Made by a program: the position numbers and the translations under genes | Shown: positions 21,673-30,650 of the stretch, piece after piece | Layout of the letters: the number at the start of each line of letters is the position of its first letter | Position numbering within the stretch: the stretch's first letter is position 1 | The notes under the pieces: generated by a model | What the model was told of the DNA's origin: nothing | Seen by the model: only the letters and a program-made list of their open reading frames with translations | Databases searched by the model: none | NCBI RefSeq assembly: GCF_004802635.2 | Contig: NZ_CP046052.1 | Span: 1,240,001 to 1,304,000, forward strand | Source: Methylocystis heyeri | GTDB taxonomy: Bacteria > Pseudomonadota > Alphaproteobacteria > Rhizobiales > Beijerinckiaceae | Length of the DNA: 64,000 bases | Direction of reading: 5' to 3'

Positions 21673-22275
21673 TTACTGCTGCCCCTTCGCCTTCTCGTCT
21701 CCCGGAAGGTCGTACTGGACGCCCTCCCAAGGCGAGAGGAAGTCGAAATGGCGATATTCCTGCATCAGCCGGACCGGATCGTAGACGACCCGCTTCATCT
21801 CGTCGTCGTAACGGACCTCCACGAAGCCGGTCATGGGGAAGTCCTTGCGCAGCGGATGGCCTTCGAAACCGTAATCGGTCATGATTCGGCGAAGATCGGG
21901 GTGCCCCGAAAAAGCCACGCCGAAGAGATCGTAGGTCTCGCGCTCGTACCAGTCAGCGCCCGGGTAGAGCGCGGTCAGGGAGGCCACCGGCGTATCCTCG
22001 TCGGTGGGCGTCTTCAGCCTGATGCGCAGATTGAGCTTGGGGCTCTGAAGATGCGCCACCACCTCGAAACGCTGCTCGCGCTCGGGATAATCGGCTGCGG
22101 TCACGTCGATGAAGTTGACGAAGAGATACTCGTCGCGCAGCGTCTTCGCGACATCCAGCCAGCGCTCGCGGGCCACGGTCAGCGTAAGCTCGCCGTAAGC
22201 GAGCTTCACCTCGTTGATTGCGCCAGGCAGGGCGGCGACGACCTTCGCGCCTAGATCCTTGAGTTCAGCAACCAT
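21673..22275 (-). CDS. nuoC: NADH-quinone oxidoreductase subunit C (30 kDa)
   Basis: Peripheral-arm subunit without cofactors, 200 residues. The signature [28 protein letters not shown] is followed by the PLRKDFP motif. It packs on NuoD near the quinone site. Confidence 0.96.
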   Translation of the reverse strand: MVAELKDLGAKVVAALPGAINEVKLAYGELTLTVARERWLDVAKTLRDEYLFVNFIDVTAADYPEREQRFEVVAHLQSPKLNLRIRLKTPTDEDTPVASLTALYPGADWYERETYDLFGVAFSGHPDLRRIMTDYGFEGHPLRKDFPMTGFVEVRYDDEMKRVVYDPVRLMQEYRHFDFLSPWEGVQYDLPGDEKAKGQQ

Positions 22276-22345
22276 TTCGCAACATTCCCCGAAGGCCCAG
22301 CCTCATGAGGCCGACCGTCCTGTCCTCGACCGCGGCGCGGCCGCC

Positions 22346-22930
22346 TTATCTCTCGATCGTGCCGGTGCGGCGGATCTTCTTTTGCAGAAGAAGGACGCCA
22401 TAAACCAGGGCTTCGGCCGAGGGCGGGCATCCAGGCACATAAACGTCGACCGGAATGATCCTGTCGCAGCCGCGGACCACCGAATAGGAGTAGTGGTAAT
22501 AGCCGCCGCCGTTGGCGCAGGAGCCCATCGAAATCACGTAGCGCGGCTCCGGCATCTGGTCGTAAACCTTGCGGAGCGCAGGCGCCATCTTGTTGGTCAG
22601 TGTGCCGGCGATGATGATCACGTCCGACTGGCGCGGGCTGGCGCGCGGGGCGAAGCCGAAACGCTCGAGGTCGTAACGCGGCATGGCCGCCTGGATCATC
22701 TCGACCGCGCAGCAGGCGAGACCGAACGTCATCCACATCAGCGAGCCGGTGCGGGCCCAGTTGATGAGGTCGTCGGTGGCGGTGACGAGAAATCCCTTGT
22801 CGGCCAGCTCGTCGTTCATGTTGACGAAGAACGGATCGGTCGAACCGACCGGCTTGCCGGTGCGGGGATCGATGAGGCCCGTTCCCTGCGGGGCGACGAT
22901 GGTCGAGCCCTGATTGCCGATCAATCCCAT
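22346..22930 (-). CDS. nuoB: NADH-quinone oxidoreductase subunit B (PSST, cluster N2)
   Basis: Carries 4Fe-4S cluster N2, the immediate electron donor to quinone. Tandem cysteines in GLACCAVEM plus [10 protein letters not shown] and YVPGCPP supply the ligands. I place the start at 22930 (MGLIGNQ, 194 residues) because AAAGGAG lies 7-8 nt upstream and the ATG overlaps the nuoA stop; the ATG at 22951 has no ribosome-binding site. Confidence 0.96.
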   Translation of the reverse strand: MGLIGNQGSTIVAPQGTGLIDPRTGKPVGSTDPFFVNMNDELADKGFLVTATDDLINWARTGSLMWMTFGLACCAVEMIQAAMPRYDLERFGFAPRASPRQSDVIIIAGTLTNKMAPALRKVYDQMPEPRYVISMGSCANGGGYYHYSYSVVRGCDRIIPVDVYVPGCPPSAEALVYGVLLLQKKIRRTGTIER

Positions 22931-23286
22931 TCGAGGGCTCCTTTGCGCCATTCATAGACGAAGCCGACGGTCAGCACGCCGAGGAAGGCCATCATGGCCC
23001 AGAAGCCGAAGGCGCCGGCCTCCTTGAAGGCGACCGCCCAGGGGAACAGAAACGCGACCTCGAGGTCGAACACGATGAAGAGCAGCGACACGAGATAGAA
23101 TCGCACGTCGAACTTCATTCGCGCGTCGTTGAACGGGTTGAAGCCGCACTCATAGGCCGAGAGCTTCTCGGGGTCGGGCGCCTTGAACGCGAGAAGGAAC
23201 GGCGCGACCAGAAGGGCGCCGGCGATGATCGCCGACAGCGCCGCGAAGATCACGAGCGGGAGATATTGTTCGAGCAGAGTCGGCAT
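22921..23286 (-). CDS. nuoA: NADH-quinone oxidoreductase subunit A
   Basis: A three-helix subunit of complex I, 121 residues, starting [14 protein letters not shown]. The [21 protein letters not shown] motif spans the conserved loop at the quinone channel. It is the first of the 14 nuo genes. About 220 bp upstream separate it from the ATP12-like gene and should contain the nuo promoter, though I could not identify a convincing -35/-10 pair. Confidence 0.95.
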   Translation of the reverse strand: MPTLLEQYLPLVIFAALSAIIAGALLVAPFLLAFKAPDPEKLSAYECGFNPFNDARMKFDVRFYLVSLLFIVFDLEVAFLFPWAVAFKEAGAFGFWAMMAFLGVLTVGFVYEWRKGALEWD

Positions 23287-23505
23287 TTTTCGTGTCCGAT
23301 TGATCTGGGCGCGCAACAGATATTCGCGCCGGGTCGGCAGCTGGAAGCTTGAGCGCCAGGGGACAGGCGTCTCTCCGGCGGCCGGCCGTGCGTTCCGTAA
23401 CAAAGCGTTCCCGCCAACGCAAGAGACAAGCGCGGCTTTCTCCCGACAATTGATGCAATGCACATTGATACCCGGGCAACGCCCCAAAATCAGGCGCCCG
23501 CCGCC

Positions 23506-24321
23506 TCAAGCCGGGGCGCAGAACAGGGACATTTCGGCAGCCGCGAGCATATCGGCGCGCCGCCGGGTCAGGCGCGCCACGGCCTCTTCATCGCCCCCCC
23601 AAAGGCGCATCTGGTAGTCTTCGTCGACATGAGCGGCCGAAAACGCGGCCTCCCCATCCATCTTACGCAGGGCTGCGGCCAAGGCGATGACGCAGGAGCC
23701 GGTGAGGGTCGTCATGGCGTGAAGCGCGGCAAGCCGGAACGGCGCCCCCTGCCCCGCCCCGACATAGGCGGAGATTCGGGCCGCGATCGCCTCGAGCGCC
23801 TCCTCGGGCTGGGCGTGGAAAACGACGCCCTCGGACAGAATCAGCCGCGCCCCGCACTCCTCCCTGACGAAATGCACGTAAGGGTCCCAGGCTGCGCTCT
23901 GGGCCTTTGCCAGCCCCGCGGGCTCCCCGGCCCGGTAGCAGATCAGGTCCGAGCCGGCATATTTGACGACATCCCCCAGAACCTCGTCCATTTTATCGGC
24001 CACGCCGTCGATGGCGGAATTGGCCAGCCGGGTCAGCGGCATGGCGGCGGGGTCGACGGTCTCCGCCTGGGCGTCCCATTCTCCTGCGAGCGCCGTCGCC
24101 AGACCTTCCCCGGGTAGAATCAGCATATTTCTCGCGGGGGTGCGCGCCGGTTTTCCGTCCAGGAACACGCCGAAGCCGCCTTCCGCCGGGGCGGCGACGG
24201 CCACTTTATAGAATCGCCGGGGCAAGGGCTTCTCGCCGGGCTGCCGGGAGCCGCGCAGCGGATTGCGCTCCTGCTCGCCGACAAAAAACGCGGAACCGAA
24301 GCCGTCGTCTTTGTCGCTCAT
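23506..24321 (-). CDS. ATP12-family F1-ATPase assembly chaperone
   Basis: A 271-residue homologue of mitochondrial Atp12, which binds the alpha subunit of F1 during ATP synthase assembly. The conserved N-terminal RRFYKVA..GGFGVFLDGKPARTPARN segment and the PLTRLANSAID and SDLICYRA motifs are present. The family is characteristic of alphaproteobacteria and mitochondria. It lies between rluC and the nuo operon on the same strand. Confidence 0.88.
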   Translation of the reverse strand: MSDKDDGFGSAFFVGEQERNPLRGSRQPGEKPLPRRFYKVAVAAPAEGGFGVFLDGKPARTPARNMLILPGEGLATALAGEWDAQAETVDPAAMPLTRLANSAIDGVADKMDEVLGDVVKYAGSDLICYRAGEPAGLAKAQSAAWDPYVHFVREECGARLILSEGVVFHAQPEEALEAIAARISAYVGAGQGAPFRLAALHAMTTLTGSCVIALAAALRKMDGEAAFSAAHVDEDYQMRLWGGDEEAVARLTRRRADMLAAAEMSLFCAPA

Positions 24322-24363
24322 GCCTTTTCCTTCCTCAGACGCCCGCCCGATCGGGGCGCGGGG

Positions 24364-25512
24364 TCATTCCTCGGGCGCGTCCTCGATCGGGTCGTATTGC
24401 CGCTCGTCGAAGCCGAAGAATTCCCATGTCGCCTTCATATGGGGCGGCAGGGGTGCGGTCACGTCGATCAGGCCCCCTTTGGGGTGAGGAAGAACGAGCC
24501 GGCGCGCCAGCAGGTGAAGCTTTTTGTCCAGAGCCTCCGGCATGGCTCGCAGGGGGTCGCGGCGGCGCACCTCGTCTTCCGGGCGATGGCCATATTTCGG
24601 ATCGCCGAATATGGGATGGCCGATGGCTTCGGCGTGGGCGCGCAACTGATGAGTGCGTCCGGTCAGGGGCTTCATCGAAAGCCAGGCGCAGCGCGGGGCC
24701 GCTTTGTCGACAATGGCGTAATAGGTCAGGGAATGCTGGGCGTCGGCCTCGCCGTGGCGGGCGACGCGCATTTTCTCGAGATCCCGGGTCGAGCCGGCCC
24801 CCGGCTTACGCGGAACCCTCTCGTCGCCCATTCCCGCGCCCTTGGCGAGATAAAGCGAAATGCGCCCTTGCGCCGGCTTGGGCACGCCCTCGACCACGGA
24901 CCAATAGATTTTTTGGGCCTGGCGGGAGCGGAAGATTTCCCCGAGATCCGCCGCCATGCGCCGATTCTTGGCGATGAGCAGGACGCCGCAGGTGTCGCGG
25001 TCGAGACGATGGACCAGAACCGGCCGCTGATCGCCCTTGGCGAGCGCCTCAAGCATGCCGTCGATGTGATGCTTTGTGCCGGAGCCGCCCTGCACCGCGA
25101 GACCAAAGGGCTTGTTGAGGACGAGAACGTCCTTGTCCTCGAACAGGGTCATGCGCGCGATGGCTTCCGCGTCCTCGGGGCTCGCGCGCCGAATCGCTGG
25201 GGCCGGCTGCTCTTCCAGCCTCAAGGGCGGTATCCGCACGGTCTGGCCCTGCTCCAGCCGCGTCGAGGTTTCGACCCTCTTGCCCTCGACCCTGACCTCG
25301 CCCTTTCGGCAGATCTTGGCGAGATGGGTCAGGGACAGCGCCGGGAAACGCCTTTTGAACCAGCGGTCGAGCCGCATTCCGGCTTCGTCTTCCGAAACGA
25401 CGGCGGTGGAAACGCCGGATGACGCCGCGCCAGCGCGCGCTCCGTCCTCCGGCAGCCGCTCTTCCTCGATTTTTGAACCGCCGCGGCGGGTAGAATTGGG
25501 CCCTGATTGCAT
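24364..25512 (-). CDS. rluC: RluA-family 23S rRNA pseudouridine synthase (RluC/RluD-like)
   Basis: A 382-residue enzyme that isomerises specific uridines in 23S rRNA. A disordered N-terminal stretch (1-38) is followed by an S4 RNA-binding domain (about 46-105, MRLDRWFKRRFP) and the RluA catalytic domain. The catalytic aspartate is D171 in VHRLDRDTCGVLL. RTHQLRAHAEAIGHPIFGDPKYG is another family motif. Symbol by similarity only; substrate uridines are not known. A TTG at 25527 is an alternative start. Confidence 0.88.
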   Translation of the reverse strand: MQSGPNSTRRGGSKIEEERLPEDGARAGAASSGVSTAVVSEDEAGMRLDRWFKRRFPALSLTHLAKICRKGEVRVEGKRVETSTRLEQGQTVRIPPLRLEEQPAPAIRRASPEDAEAIARMTLFEDKDVLVLNKPFGLAVQGGSGTKHHIDGMLEALAKGDQRPVLVHRLDRDTCGVLLIAKNRRMAADLGEIFRSRQAQKIYWSVVEGVPKPAQGRISLYLAKGAGMGDERVPRKPGAGSTRDLEKMRVARHGEADAQHSLTYYAIVDKAAPRCAWLSMKPLTGRTHQLRAHAEAIGHPIFGDPKYGHRPEDEVRRRDPLRAMPEALDKKLHLLARRLVLPHPKGGLIDVTAPLPPHMKATWEFFGFDERQYDPIEDAPEE

Positions 25513-25670
25513 AAGCGCTTGTAGCAAAGGCGCGGGCGCCCGTCACGCGAGCAGAAGAAATGGGGGCGAGACTCCTGTTCCAAAGGCCGCGGCCGAGGCT
25601 TCGATCGGAAACAGCCCGGAGCGCGTTGCGGAAGACGCGCGCTTGAGATATACGGAATCACGACTCTTCA

Positions 25671-25747
<77 letters not shown>

Positions 25748-25889
25748 AAAATCCAAATCGCACCGATTGGAAAAAGCACTCGCACCTTGTCGCCCGACAT
25801 GATCAACCGCGGGTATTCGAGAATTTTGAGATTGTTCCTCGTCGATCAGTTTCCGAACTGACGAAGCGGCGCAGAACGGGAACGCGAGT

Positions 25890-26957
25890 TCATGCGTCCG
25901 ATTCCCTTTTCAGGAGGGCTCGTTTGCGTTCGACGCCCCACCGGTAGCCGGAGATCGAGCCGTCGGAGCAAATGATGCGATGGCAGGGTATCGCCACCGC
26001 GATCTTGTTTGCCGCGCAGGCCCCGGCGACGGCCCGCACCGCGGTCGGCTCGCCCAGCCGGGCCGCAATCTCGGCGTAGCTCGCGGTCTGCCCTGCGGGA
26101 ATTTGGCGGAGGGCTTGCCAGACTCGCTGCTGGAACGCCGTGCCGCGCACATCGAGCGGCAGATCGAGACCAATCTGGGGCGCTTCGACCAGGCCGACGA
26201 CACTGGCGACCAATTGTTCGAACTCGGGGTCGCCGCCAATGAGTTCGGCCATGGGAAAACGGTCCTGGATATCGCGCGCCAGGGCCTCGGGATCGTCGCC
26301 CAGCGTTATGGAGCAAATCCCCTTGTCGCTGCGCGCCACGAGAATGGCTCCGAGCGAGCTTTGACCTATGGCGAAGCGGATTCTGACACTCTTCCCGCCC
26401 TGCTTGAAAGTGGTCGGCGTCATGCCGAGAACCGCGTTTGAGTTCTCATAAAAGCGACTGCTGGATGAAAAGCCGGCGCCATAGATCGCGTCGGTCACCG
26501 AGATGCGATCCTCGGCCAACGCAGCTCTCACCTTCCCGGCGCGATGCGCGGCTCCGTAGGCGCGCGGCGTCAGTCCAGTAATCGCCTTGAATTGGCGATG
26601 AAAATAATACGGGCTCATGCCGACCGAGGCGGCGAGCTTGGCCAGTTTCGGCGGCTCTTGCGCCTTCTCGATCAGCCGGCAGGCCTTGGCCACGATCTGC
26701 GCATTGGCCTCGTCCGTAGACAGGCCTTTGGGATGACACCGCTTGCAAGCCCGAAAGCCGGCGGCCTCGGCGTCGGCCGACGTCGCGAAAAAGCGAATGT
26801 TCTCGGGCTTTGCGTCGCGGGAGGGACAGGACGGGCGACAATACACGCCGGTGGTTTTGACCGCGTACACAAAGTTTCCGTCTTCCGAGGCGTCGCGAGA
26901 GAGGACGCTTTTCCAGCGTGGATCGCATTCGGTCGATGAGGCGGCGGCGTTCGTCAT
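25890..26957 (-). CDS. ada: bifunctional Ada: AraC-type regulator / O6-methylguanine-DNA methyltransferase
   Basis: A full-length Ada protein of 355 residues. Residues 11-80 are the Zn-binding methylphosphotriester repair domain with Cys40, Cys44, Cys71 and Cys74, matching Cys38, 42, 69 and 72 of E. coli Ada. About 85-190 is an AraC-type helix-turn-helix domain. About 195-355 is the O6-alkylguanine transferase with the acceptor Cys325 in IPCHRII. Self-methylation at the first domain turns it into an activator of the adaptive response. The ATG at 26957 has GAGGGA upstream. An Ada-box-like inverted repeat lies about 65 nt upstream of the start. Confidence 0.95.
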   Translation of the reverse strand: MTNAAASSTECDPRWKSVLSRDASEDGNFVYAVKTTGVYCRPSCPSRDAKPENIRFFATSADAEAAGFRACKRCHPKGLSTDEANAQIVAKACRLIEKAQEPPKLAKLAASVGMSPYYFHRQFKAITGLTPRAYGAAHRAGKVRAALAEDRISVTDAIYGAGFSSSSRFYENSNAVLGMTPTTFKQGGKSVRIRFAIGQSSLGAILVARSDKGICSITLGDDPEALARDIQDRFPMAELIGGDPEFEQLVASVVGLVEAPQIGLDLPLDVRGTAFQQRVWQALRQIPAGQTASYAEIAARLGEPTAVRAVAGACAANKIAVAIPCHRIICSDGSISGYRWGVERKRALLKRESDA

Positions 26958-27021
26958 AGCTTTCCCTCGATTTGTCCTGCTGCGCACGTTGAAGGATTCC
27001 TGCGATGCGCGCGCTCCACTC

Positions 27022-27056
27022 CTTGCTTTCAAATTCCGGCGCGAATTGAAGGCAAG
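27022..27056. promoter_or_regulatory. inverted pair of Ada-box-like sites between ada and the flavin reductase gene
   Basis: A near-perfect inverted repeat (CTTGCTTTCAAATTC, six bases, then GAATTGAAGGCAAG). Read towards ada on the minus strand it gives AAT-N6-GCAA, the spacing reported for the E. coli Ada box; read on the plus strand it gives AAT-N5-GCAA. Its centre is 82 bp from the ada start and 86 bp from the opposite start. The operator function is inferred. Confidence 0.5.
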
Positions 27057-27124
27057 AACCGGAGTGCTGGTTCCGCAAGCGGCGAATAGGCGTGGGTCGA
27101 TCCACCTGCTGAAAGGTCCACCCC

Positions 27125-27868
27125 ATGCCAGCCGAACATCGCTCAATCGAACCGGCCATTCTCTATTTTGGCGCGCCGGTCATTCTCGTCAGCACGCAAA
27201 ACCAGGACGACACAGCCAACCTCGCGCCGATCTCATCGGCCTGGTGGCTCGGCTGGCGGTGCATGCTCGGGCTCTCCGCCGCCTCGAAGACCACGGAGAA
27301 CCTGATCCGCACCGGCGAGTGCGTGTTGAACCTGCCTTCGGTCAATCAGGTCGGAGCTGTCGATCGACTGGCGCGACTGACAGGCTCAGACCCGGCGCCG
27401 GAAAGCAAGCTCGCCAAGGGCTACCGCCATGAAGCCAAGAAGTTCGAGGCGGCCGGCCTCACGCCCGTCCCGTCATGCACCGTCGCTCCGCCTCGTGCGC
27501 TCGAATGCCCGATTCACATGGAGGCCGTTTTCGCCGCCAAGCACGGTCTTGGCGAGGATAGCCCGTGGAAGGGCGCTCTGCTCGCCTTCGAGCTCCGTGT
27601 CCAGCGCGTGCATGTCGCGCCGCAAATCCTGATGGATGGGTTCGAGAACAGGATAGATCCCGACAAATGGCGGCCGCTCATCATGAGCTTTCAGAATTTC
27701 TACGGTTTGGCCGAAGGCCGCGTCCAATCCTCGCGCCTCGCCGAAATTTCCGAGGACAGCTACCGAAGCCCCGATGTCGATCGCGCTAGACGAGCGCCGG
27801 GAAATCAGACCGACGCCGCCCTTGAAACATTTGACCACACGGTAACAGCCCCTCCTCCCGGCTCGTAA
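27125..27868 (+). CDS. flavin reductase-like (DIM6/NTAB) family protein
   Basis: A 247-residue protein with the FMN-binding split-barrel fold of flavin reductase-like oxidoreductases. The N-terminal half (about 10-190) has the typical VSTQNQDDTANLAPISSAWWLGW start and a TTENLIRTGECVLNLPS segment. The last 40 residues are low-complexity and outside the domain, perhaps the result of a 3' end rearrangement. These proteins bind FMN and often reduce flavin or modify small molecules; the substrate is unknown. It is transcribed divergently from ada and shares the operator-like region. Confidence 0.75.
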   Translation: MPAEHRSIEPAILYFGAPVILVSTQNQDDTANLAPISSAWWLGWRCMLGLSAASKTTENLIRTGECVLNLPSVNQVGAVDRLARLTGSDPAPESKLAKGYRHEAKKFEAAGLTPVPSCTVAPPRALECPIHMEAVFAAKHGLGEDSPWKGALLAFELRVQRVHVAPQILMDGFENRIDPDKWRPLIMSFQNFYGLAEGRVQSSRLAEISEDSYRSPDVDRARRAPGNQTDAALETFDHTVTAPPPGS

Positions 27869-28308
27869 GGGATGCGAGTCAGGTAATTCCCAGTGGCGGC
27901 GCTTCCCGCTCCGGCACGGTGTTCACGCTTCAATGCGCCAAGGCGACGAGGGAGGTGTTCGGATACGGCCTGCCTGCAGTAGGGCAAAGCGGTCCTCCGC
28001 TCCGCGTCGGCTTCAGGCCGGTCAGTTCCGGCGAAGGAGCGCCCTATCCTCCATGGGCCGCCTTCCTTACGCAAGCATCGATATCCTGAAAACTTTGCCG
28101 CGCCCTCCTCCGTCGCTCCATGCGATTTTTTCCGGCCCCGGGCGTTGACGCCTACGCAGGCGCGTTCCGCCGCCGAGCCTGTTGCGATATGCAATGCGAT
28201 AGGGCGATATAAGAGCGACTGCGGCATAGCTCGCGTTTGACCGTCATGCGTTTGACCGCGCAAATTCCGCCCGAATGCTGAGATCACCGCAATGCGGAAA
28301 ATCTTCAA
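27869..28308. other. intergenic region upstream of the DUF1624 gene
   Basis: About 440 bp without a supported gene; short frames here lack ribosome-binding sites and family resemblance. The distal part contains GCGATA repeats (about 28190-28212) and a tandem GCGTTTGACCG repeat (28233-28258) close to the downstream start. Confidence 0.5.
28233..28258 (+). repeat. tandem 11-nt direct repeat GCGTTTGACCG
   Basis: Two perfect copies of GCGTTTGACCG start 15 bp apart, 51-76 bp upstream of the DUF1624 gene start. Each copy contains a TTGACC hexamer that resembles a -35 element. It could be a regulator-binding pair or two overlapping promoters. Confidence 0.45.
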
Positions 28309-29478
28309 ATGAGCGACGTCGGCAGCAACGACAACCGCCTCCCGGGGATCGACCGGTTGCGGGGCCTGGTCATGGTCCTGATGGCGCTGGACCATATGCG
28401 CGATTTTTTCGACGCCGACGCCTTACGCTTCAGACCCACCGACCTGACCCATACTTATCGGTTCCTTTTCTTCACCCGCTTCGTCACACATTTCTGCGCG
28501 CCGACCTTTGCGCTGCTCGCCGGCGTCGGCGCCTATCTCCACGGCGCGCGGCTCGGCGATCCGCGCCGGCTGTCTTTCTTCCTCGCGTCGCGCGGCTTGT
28601 GGCTGATCTTCCTCGACGTCTTCGTCATTAGTCCCGCATGGGCGCCGGGAAGCGGACGGGTGGAGCTGGGCACGCTCTATGCCATCGGCTGCGGGTTGCT
28701 GGCGCTCTCGGCCCTTTCCCGGCTGCCGGCGCGGATAGTCTTCGCCGTCGGCGCCGCGATCGTCCTCGGGCATAATCTTCTCGACGGAATCCACGCCGAG
28801 GCGCTCGGCGCGTGGGGGCCATGGTGGCGCATGTTGCATGAGCCGGGACCTTTGCCGCTTGGCGCTTCAGGGTCCGTGCTCTATCCGGCGCTGCCATGGA
28901 TCGGCGTCGTAGCGCTCGGCTACGGGATTGGACCCCTGTTTCATCAGCCCATCCGGCGGCGAGACCGTGTCCTCTGCGGCGCCGGGCTGGCGTCGCTCGC
29001 CGCCTTCGTTCTCTTGCGTAGCGGCAATTTTTACGGCGATCCGGCGAGCTGGACCTTTCAGCACGAACCGATGTTCACCCTTCTATCTTTCCTCAACGTC
29101 ACCAAATACCCGCCCTCGCTGCTCTATCTTCTGATCACGCTCGGTTGCGCGGCGCTGGCCCTGCCGGCGCTGGAGCGGCTACCCGGCCGAGCCGGCGGGG
29201 CGCTGGCCACATTCGGACGAACGCCCTTGTTCTTCTATGTGCTGCACATTTACATCGGCCTCGCCGCAGCCATGGCTCTCGCGCTCGCGCAAGGCTACTC
29301 TTTCGCCGACATCGCCAAATATCTGAACATCGGCGAGCCCCCGCCTGAATTCGGCGCCGGCCTCGGCGGCGCCTATGTGGCATGGGCGCTCGTCGTCGCC
29401 GCGCTCTACCCTCCGTGCCGCTGGTTCGCCGATCTCAAGCGGCGCCGGAAGGATTGGCAATGGCTGAGCTACCTCTGA
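28309..29478 (+). CDS. DUF1624 / heparan-alpha-glucosaminide N-acetyltransferase-like membrane protein
   Basis: A 389-residue integral membrane protein with about 10 helices. The N-terminal RLPGIDRLRGLVMVLMALDHMRDFFDA carries the 'D-x-x-R-G' and conserved His of the family, and THFCAPTFALLAGVGAYL follows. Members resemble transmembrane acyltransferases that move acetyl groups across the membrane onto sugars, but bacterial DUF1624 proteins are largely uncharacterised. It is the last gene of the tRNA-bracketed segment and ends 70 bp before a good terminator. Confidence 0.8.
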   Translation: MSDVGSNDNRLPGIDRLRGLVMVLMALDHMRDFFDADALRFRPTDLTHTYRFLFFTRFVTHFCAPTFALLAGVGAYLHGARLGDPRRLSFFLASRGLWLIFLDVFVISPAWAPGSGRVELGTLYAIGCGLLALSALSRLPARIVFAVGAAIVLGHNLLDGIHAEALGAWGPWWRMLHEPGPLPLGASGSVLYPALPWIGVVALGYGIGPLFHQPIRRRDRVLCGAGLASLAAFVLLRSGNFYGDPASWTFQHEPMFTLLSFLNVTKYPPSLLYLLITLGCAALALPALERLPGRAGGALATFGRTPLFFYVLHIYIGLAAAMALALAQGYSFADIAKYLNIGEPPPEFGAGLGGAYVAWALVVAALYPPCRWFADLKRRRKDWQWLSYL

Positions 29479-29548
29479 GGACGCCCCTGCCGCCCGACAA
29501 AGAGGCTTTGATGCGCTCGCAGGGCCGCCGCTCAAGTAACGCAAGAAT

Positions 29549-29583
29549 GCCCCGCGGTTACATCCATAACCGGGGCTTTCTCT
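29549..29583 (+). terminator. rho-independent terminator after the DUF1624 gene
   Basis: GCCCC and GGTTA (with a 2-nt bulge between them) pair with TAACC and GGGGC around a 6-nt loop, followed by TTTCTCTT. It lies immediately before the tRNA 3' repeat. Confidence 0.75.
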
Positions 29584-29585
29584 TG

Positions 29586-29626
29586 CGAAGGCAGAGGTCG
29601 CACCTTCGAATCGCGCCGGGCGCGCC
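29586..29626 (+). repeat. direct repeat of the tRNA-Arg 3' half (att-like site)
   Basis: 41 nt matching tRNA-Arg(CCG) from the anticodon loop through the second C of CCA with 39 identities (differences at 29604 and 29614). The difference at 29604 breaks a T-stem pair. The 5' half of the tRNA is absent, so it is not a functional tRNA. This is the usual form of an attachment-site copy left by a tRNA-integrating element. Confidence 0.8.
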
Positions 29627-29659
29627 TCACGCCGGCGGATTCCGTTAGGATGCTTGCAT

Positions 29660-30526
29660 TCAAATCGCGGCGAGAAGGCTTTGGCCGGCCACGCCCGTCA
29701 TGATGTCGGCCACTGCCGAGGCGGCTGGCGAAACCGCAAGGCCCCCCGCGGCATAGAGGCCAAGGCAAACGCTGGGCAGGCGCGGAAATCCATCCGCTTC
29801 CGTCATGATCCTAAGTCCAGGCGGAATCCCCAGCGGCGTGCGAACGGTCACGCCAAGACCCGAGCCCACGGCGCCCCAAAGGCTCGCAAGCGTTGGGCTC
29901 GCGAAATCAACGGTCCATGGCATGGCCGCAGCTTCAAGCGCATCCATGGCGGCGCCGCGGAAAGCGCAGGGCGGATCGAAAACGGCCAAAGGCAGCGGGT
30001 GGCTCAGGGTGAAATCCTGCGCTCCGATCCAAACCATGGACAAGGATCCAGACCAAAGACACGGAACTTCCTTTGTTTCTCCGTAGATCATGGCGAGATC
30101 GATGGCGCCGGCGCCAAGACTGCTCACCAAATCGGGCGAACGGCCGGTAGTTGTGTGCAGGCGAATGCGCGGATGCTTGCGGGCGAGGCTGGCGAGCGCC
30201 GCGGGCAGCCAGGTGTCGGCGAAGTCCTGCGACATGCCGATCCGCACCGTGTCGTGATCCGGGTTCTGGCCGAATTGCCTCAGAACGCCATCAAGAAGAT
30301 CGAGCGCCTTCCGGGCGTAGTCGAGCAGGATCAGCCCTTCGTCGGTGAGGACCATGCGGCGTCCTTCCCGGCGAAACAGGCTGGCGCCAGTCTCCCTTTC
30401 GAGGTTGCCGATATGCAGGCTGACGGCGGATTCGGAGCGATTTACCGCCTGTGCAGCCTTGGCGAAGCTGCCGCAGTCGGCGACGGCGACCAGCGTGCGA
30501 AGCCATGCCGTATCGAGATTGTGCAT
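29660..30526 (-). CDS. LysR-family transcriptional regulator
   Basis: A 288-residue LysR-type regulator. Residues about 3-62 form the winged helix-turn-helix (TLVAVADCGSFAKAAQAVNRSESAVSLHI), followed by the periplasmic-binding-protein-like effector domain. The ATG at 30526 is preferred to a TTG at 30547. It is divergent from the tautomerase gene across about 125 bp, the classic arrangement for LysR control of a neighbour. The effector is unknown. Confidence 0.88.
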   Translation of the reverse strand: MHNLDTAWLRTLVAVADCGSFAKAAQAVNRSESAVSLHIGNLERETGASLFRREGRRMVLTDEGLILLDYARKALDLLDGVLRQFGQNPDHDTVRIGMSQDFADTWLPAALASLARKHPRIRLHTTTGRSPDLVSSLGAGAIDLAMIYGETKEVPCLWSGSLSMVWIGAQDFTLSHPLPLAVFDPPCAFRGAAMDALEAAAMPWTVDFASPTLASLWGAVGSGLGVTVRTPLGIPPGLRIMTEADGFPRLPSVCLGLYAAGGLAVSPAASAVADIMTGVAGQSLLAAI

Positions 30527-30650
30527 GGAAACATCAGCTTTCCTCAAGAGTATCCCGCAGAACTACTCGCTTTTTCTGCTGGCCAAAGCAAGGCACAACG
30601 CCCTCGACGGCCTGCGGGCCTCGGATCCAAATTGACGCAAAGGAGTTTTC

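Noticed and set aside
23287-23505. A clear sigma70 promoter in front of nuoA
   Set aside because: TTGCGT and TACGGA-like hexamers occur on the minus strand at acceptable spacing but match poorly, so no promoter feature was called.
27805-28395. A 196-codon minus-strand frame across the ada-island intergenic region
   Set aside because: It overlaps the end of the flavin-reductase-like gene and the start of the DUF1624 gene, and its product is low-complexity Arg/Ala/Gly-rich without motifs.
29586-29626. A second tRNA gene
   Set aside because: Only the 3' half of tRNA-Arg is present; there is no acceptor 5' strand or D arm, and a T-stem pair is broken. It is called an att-like repeat instead.
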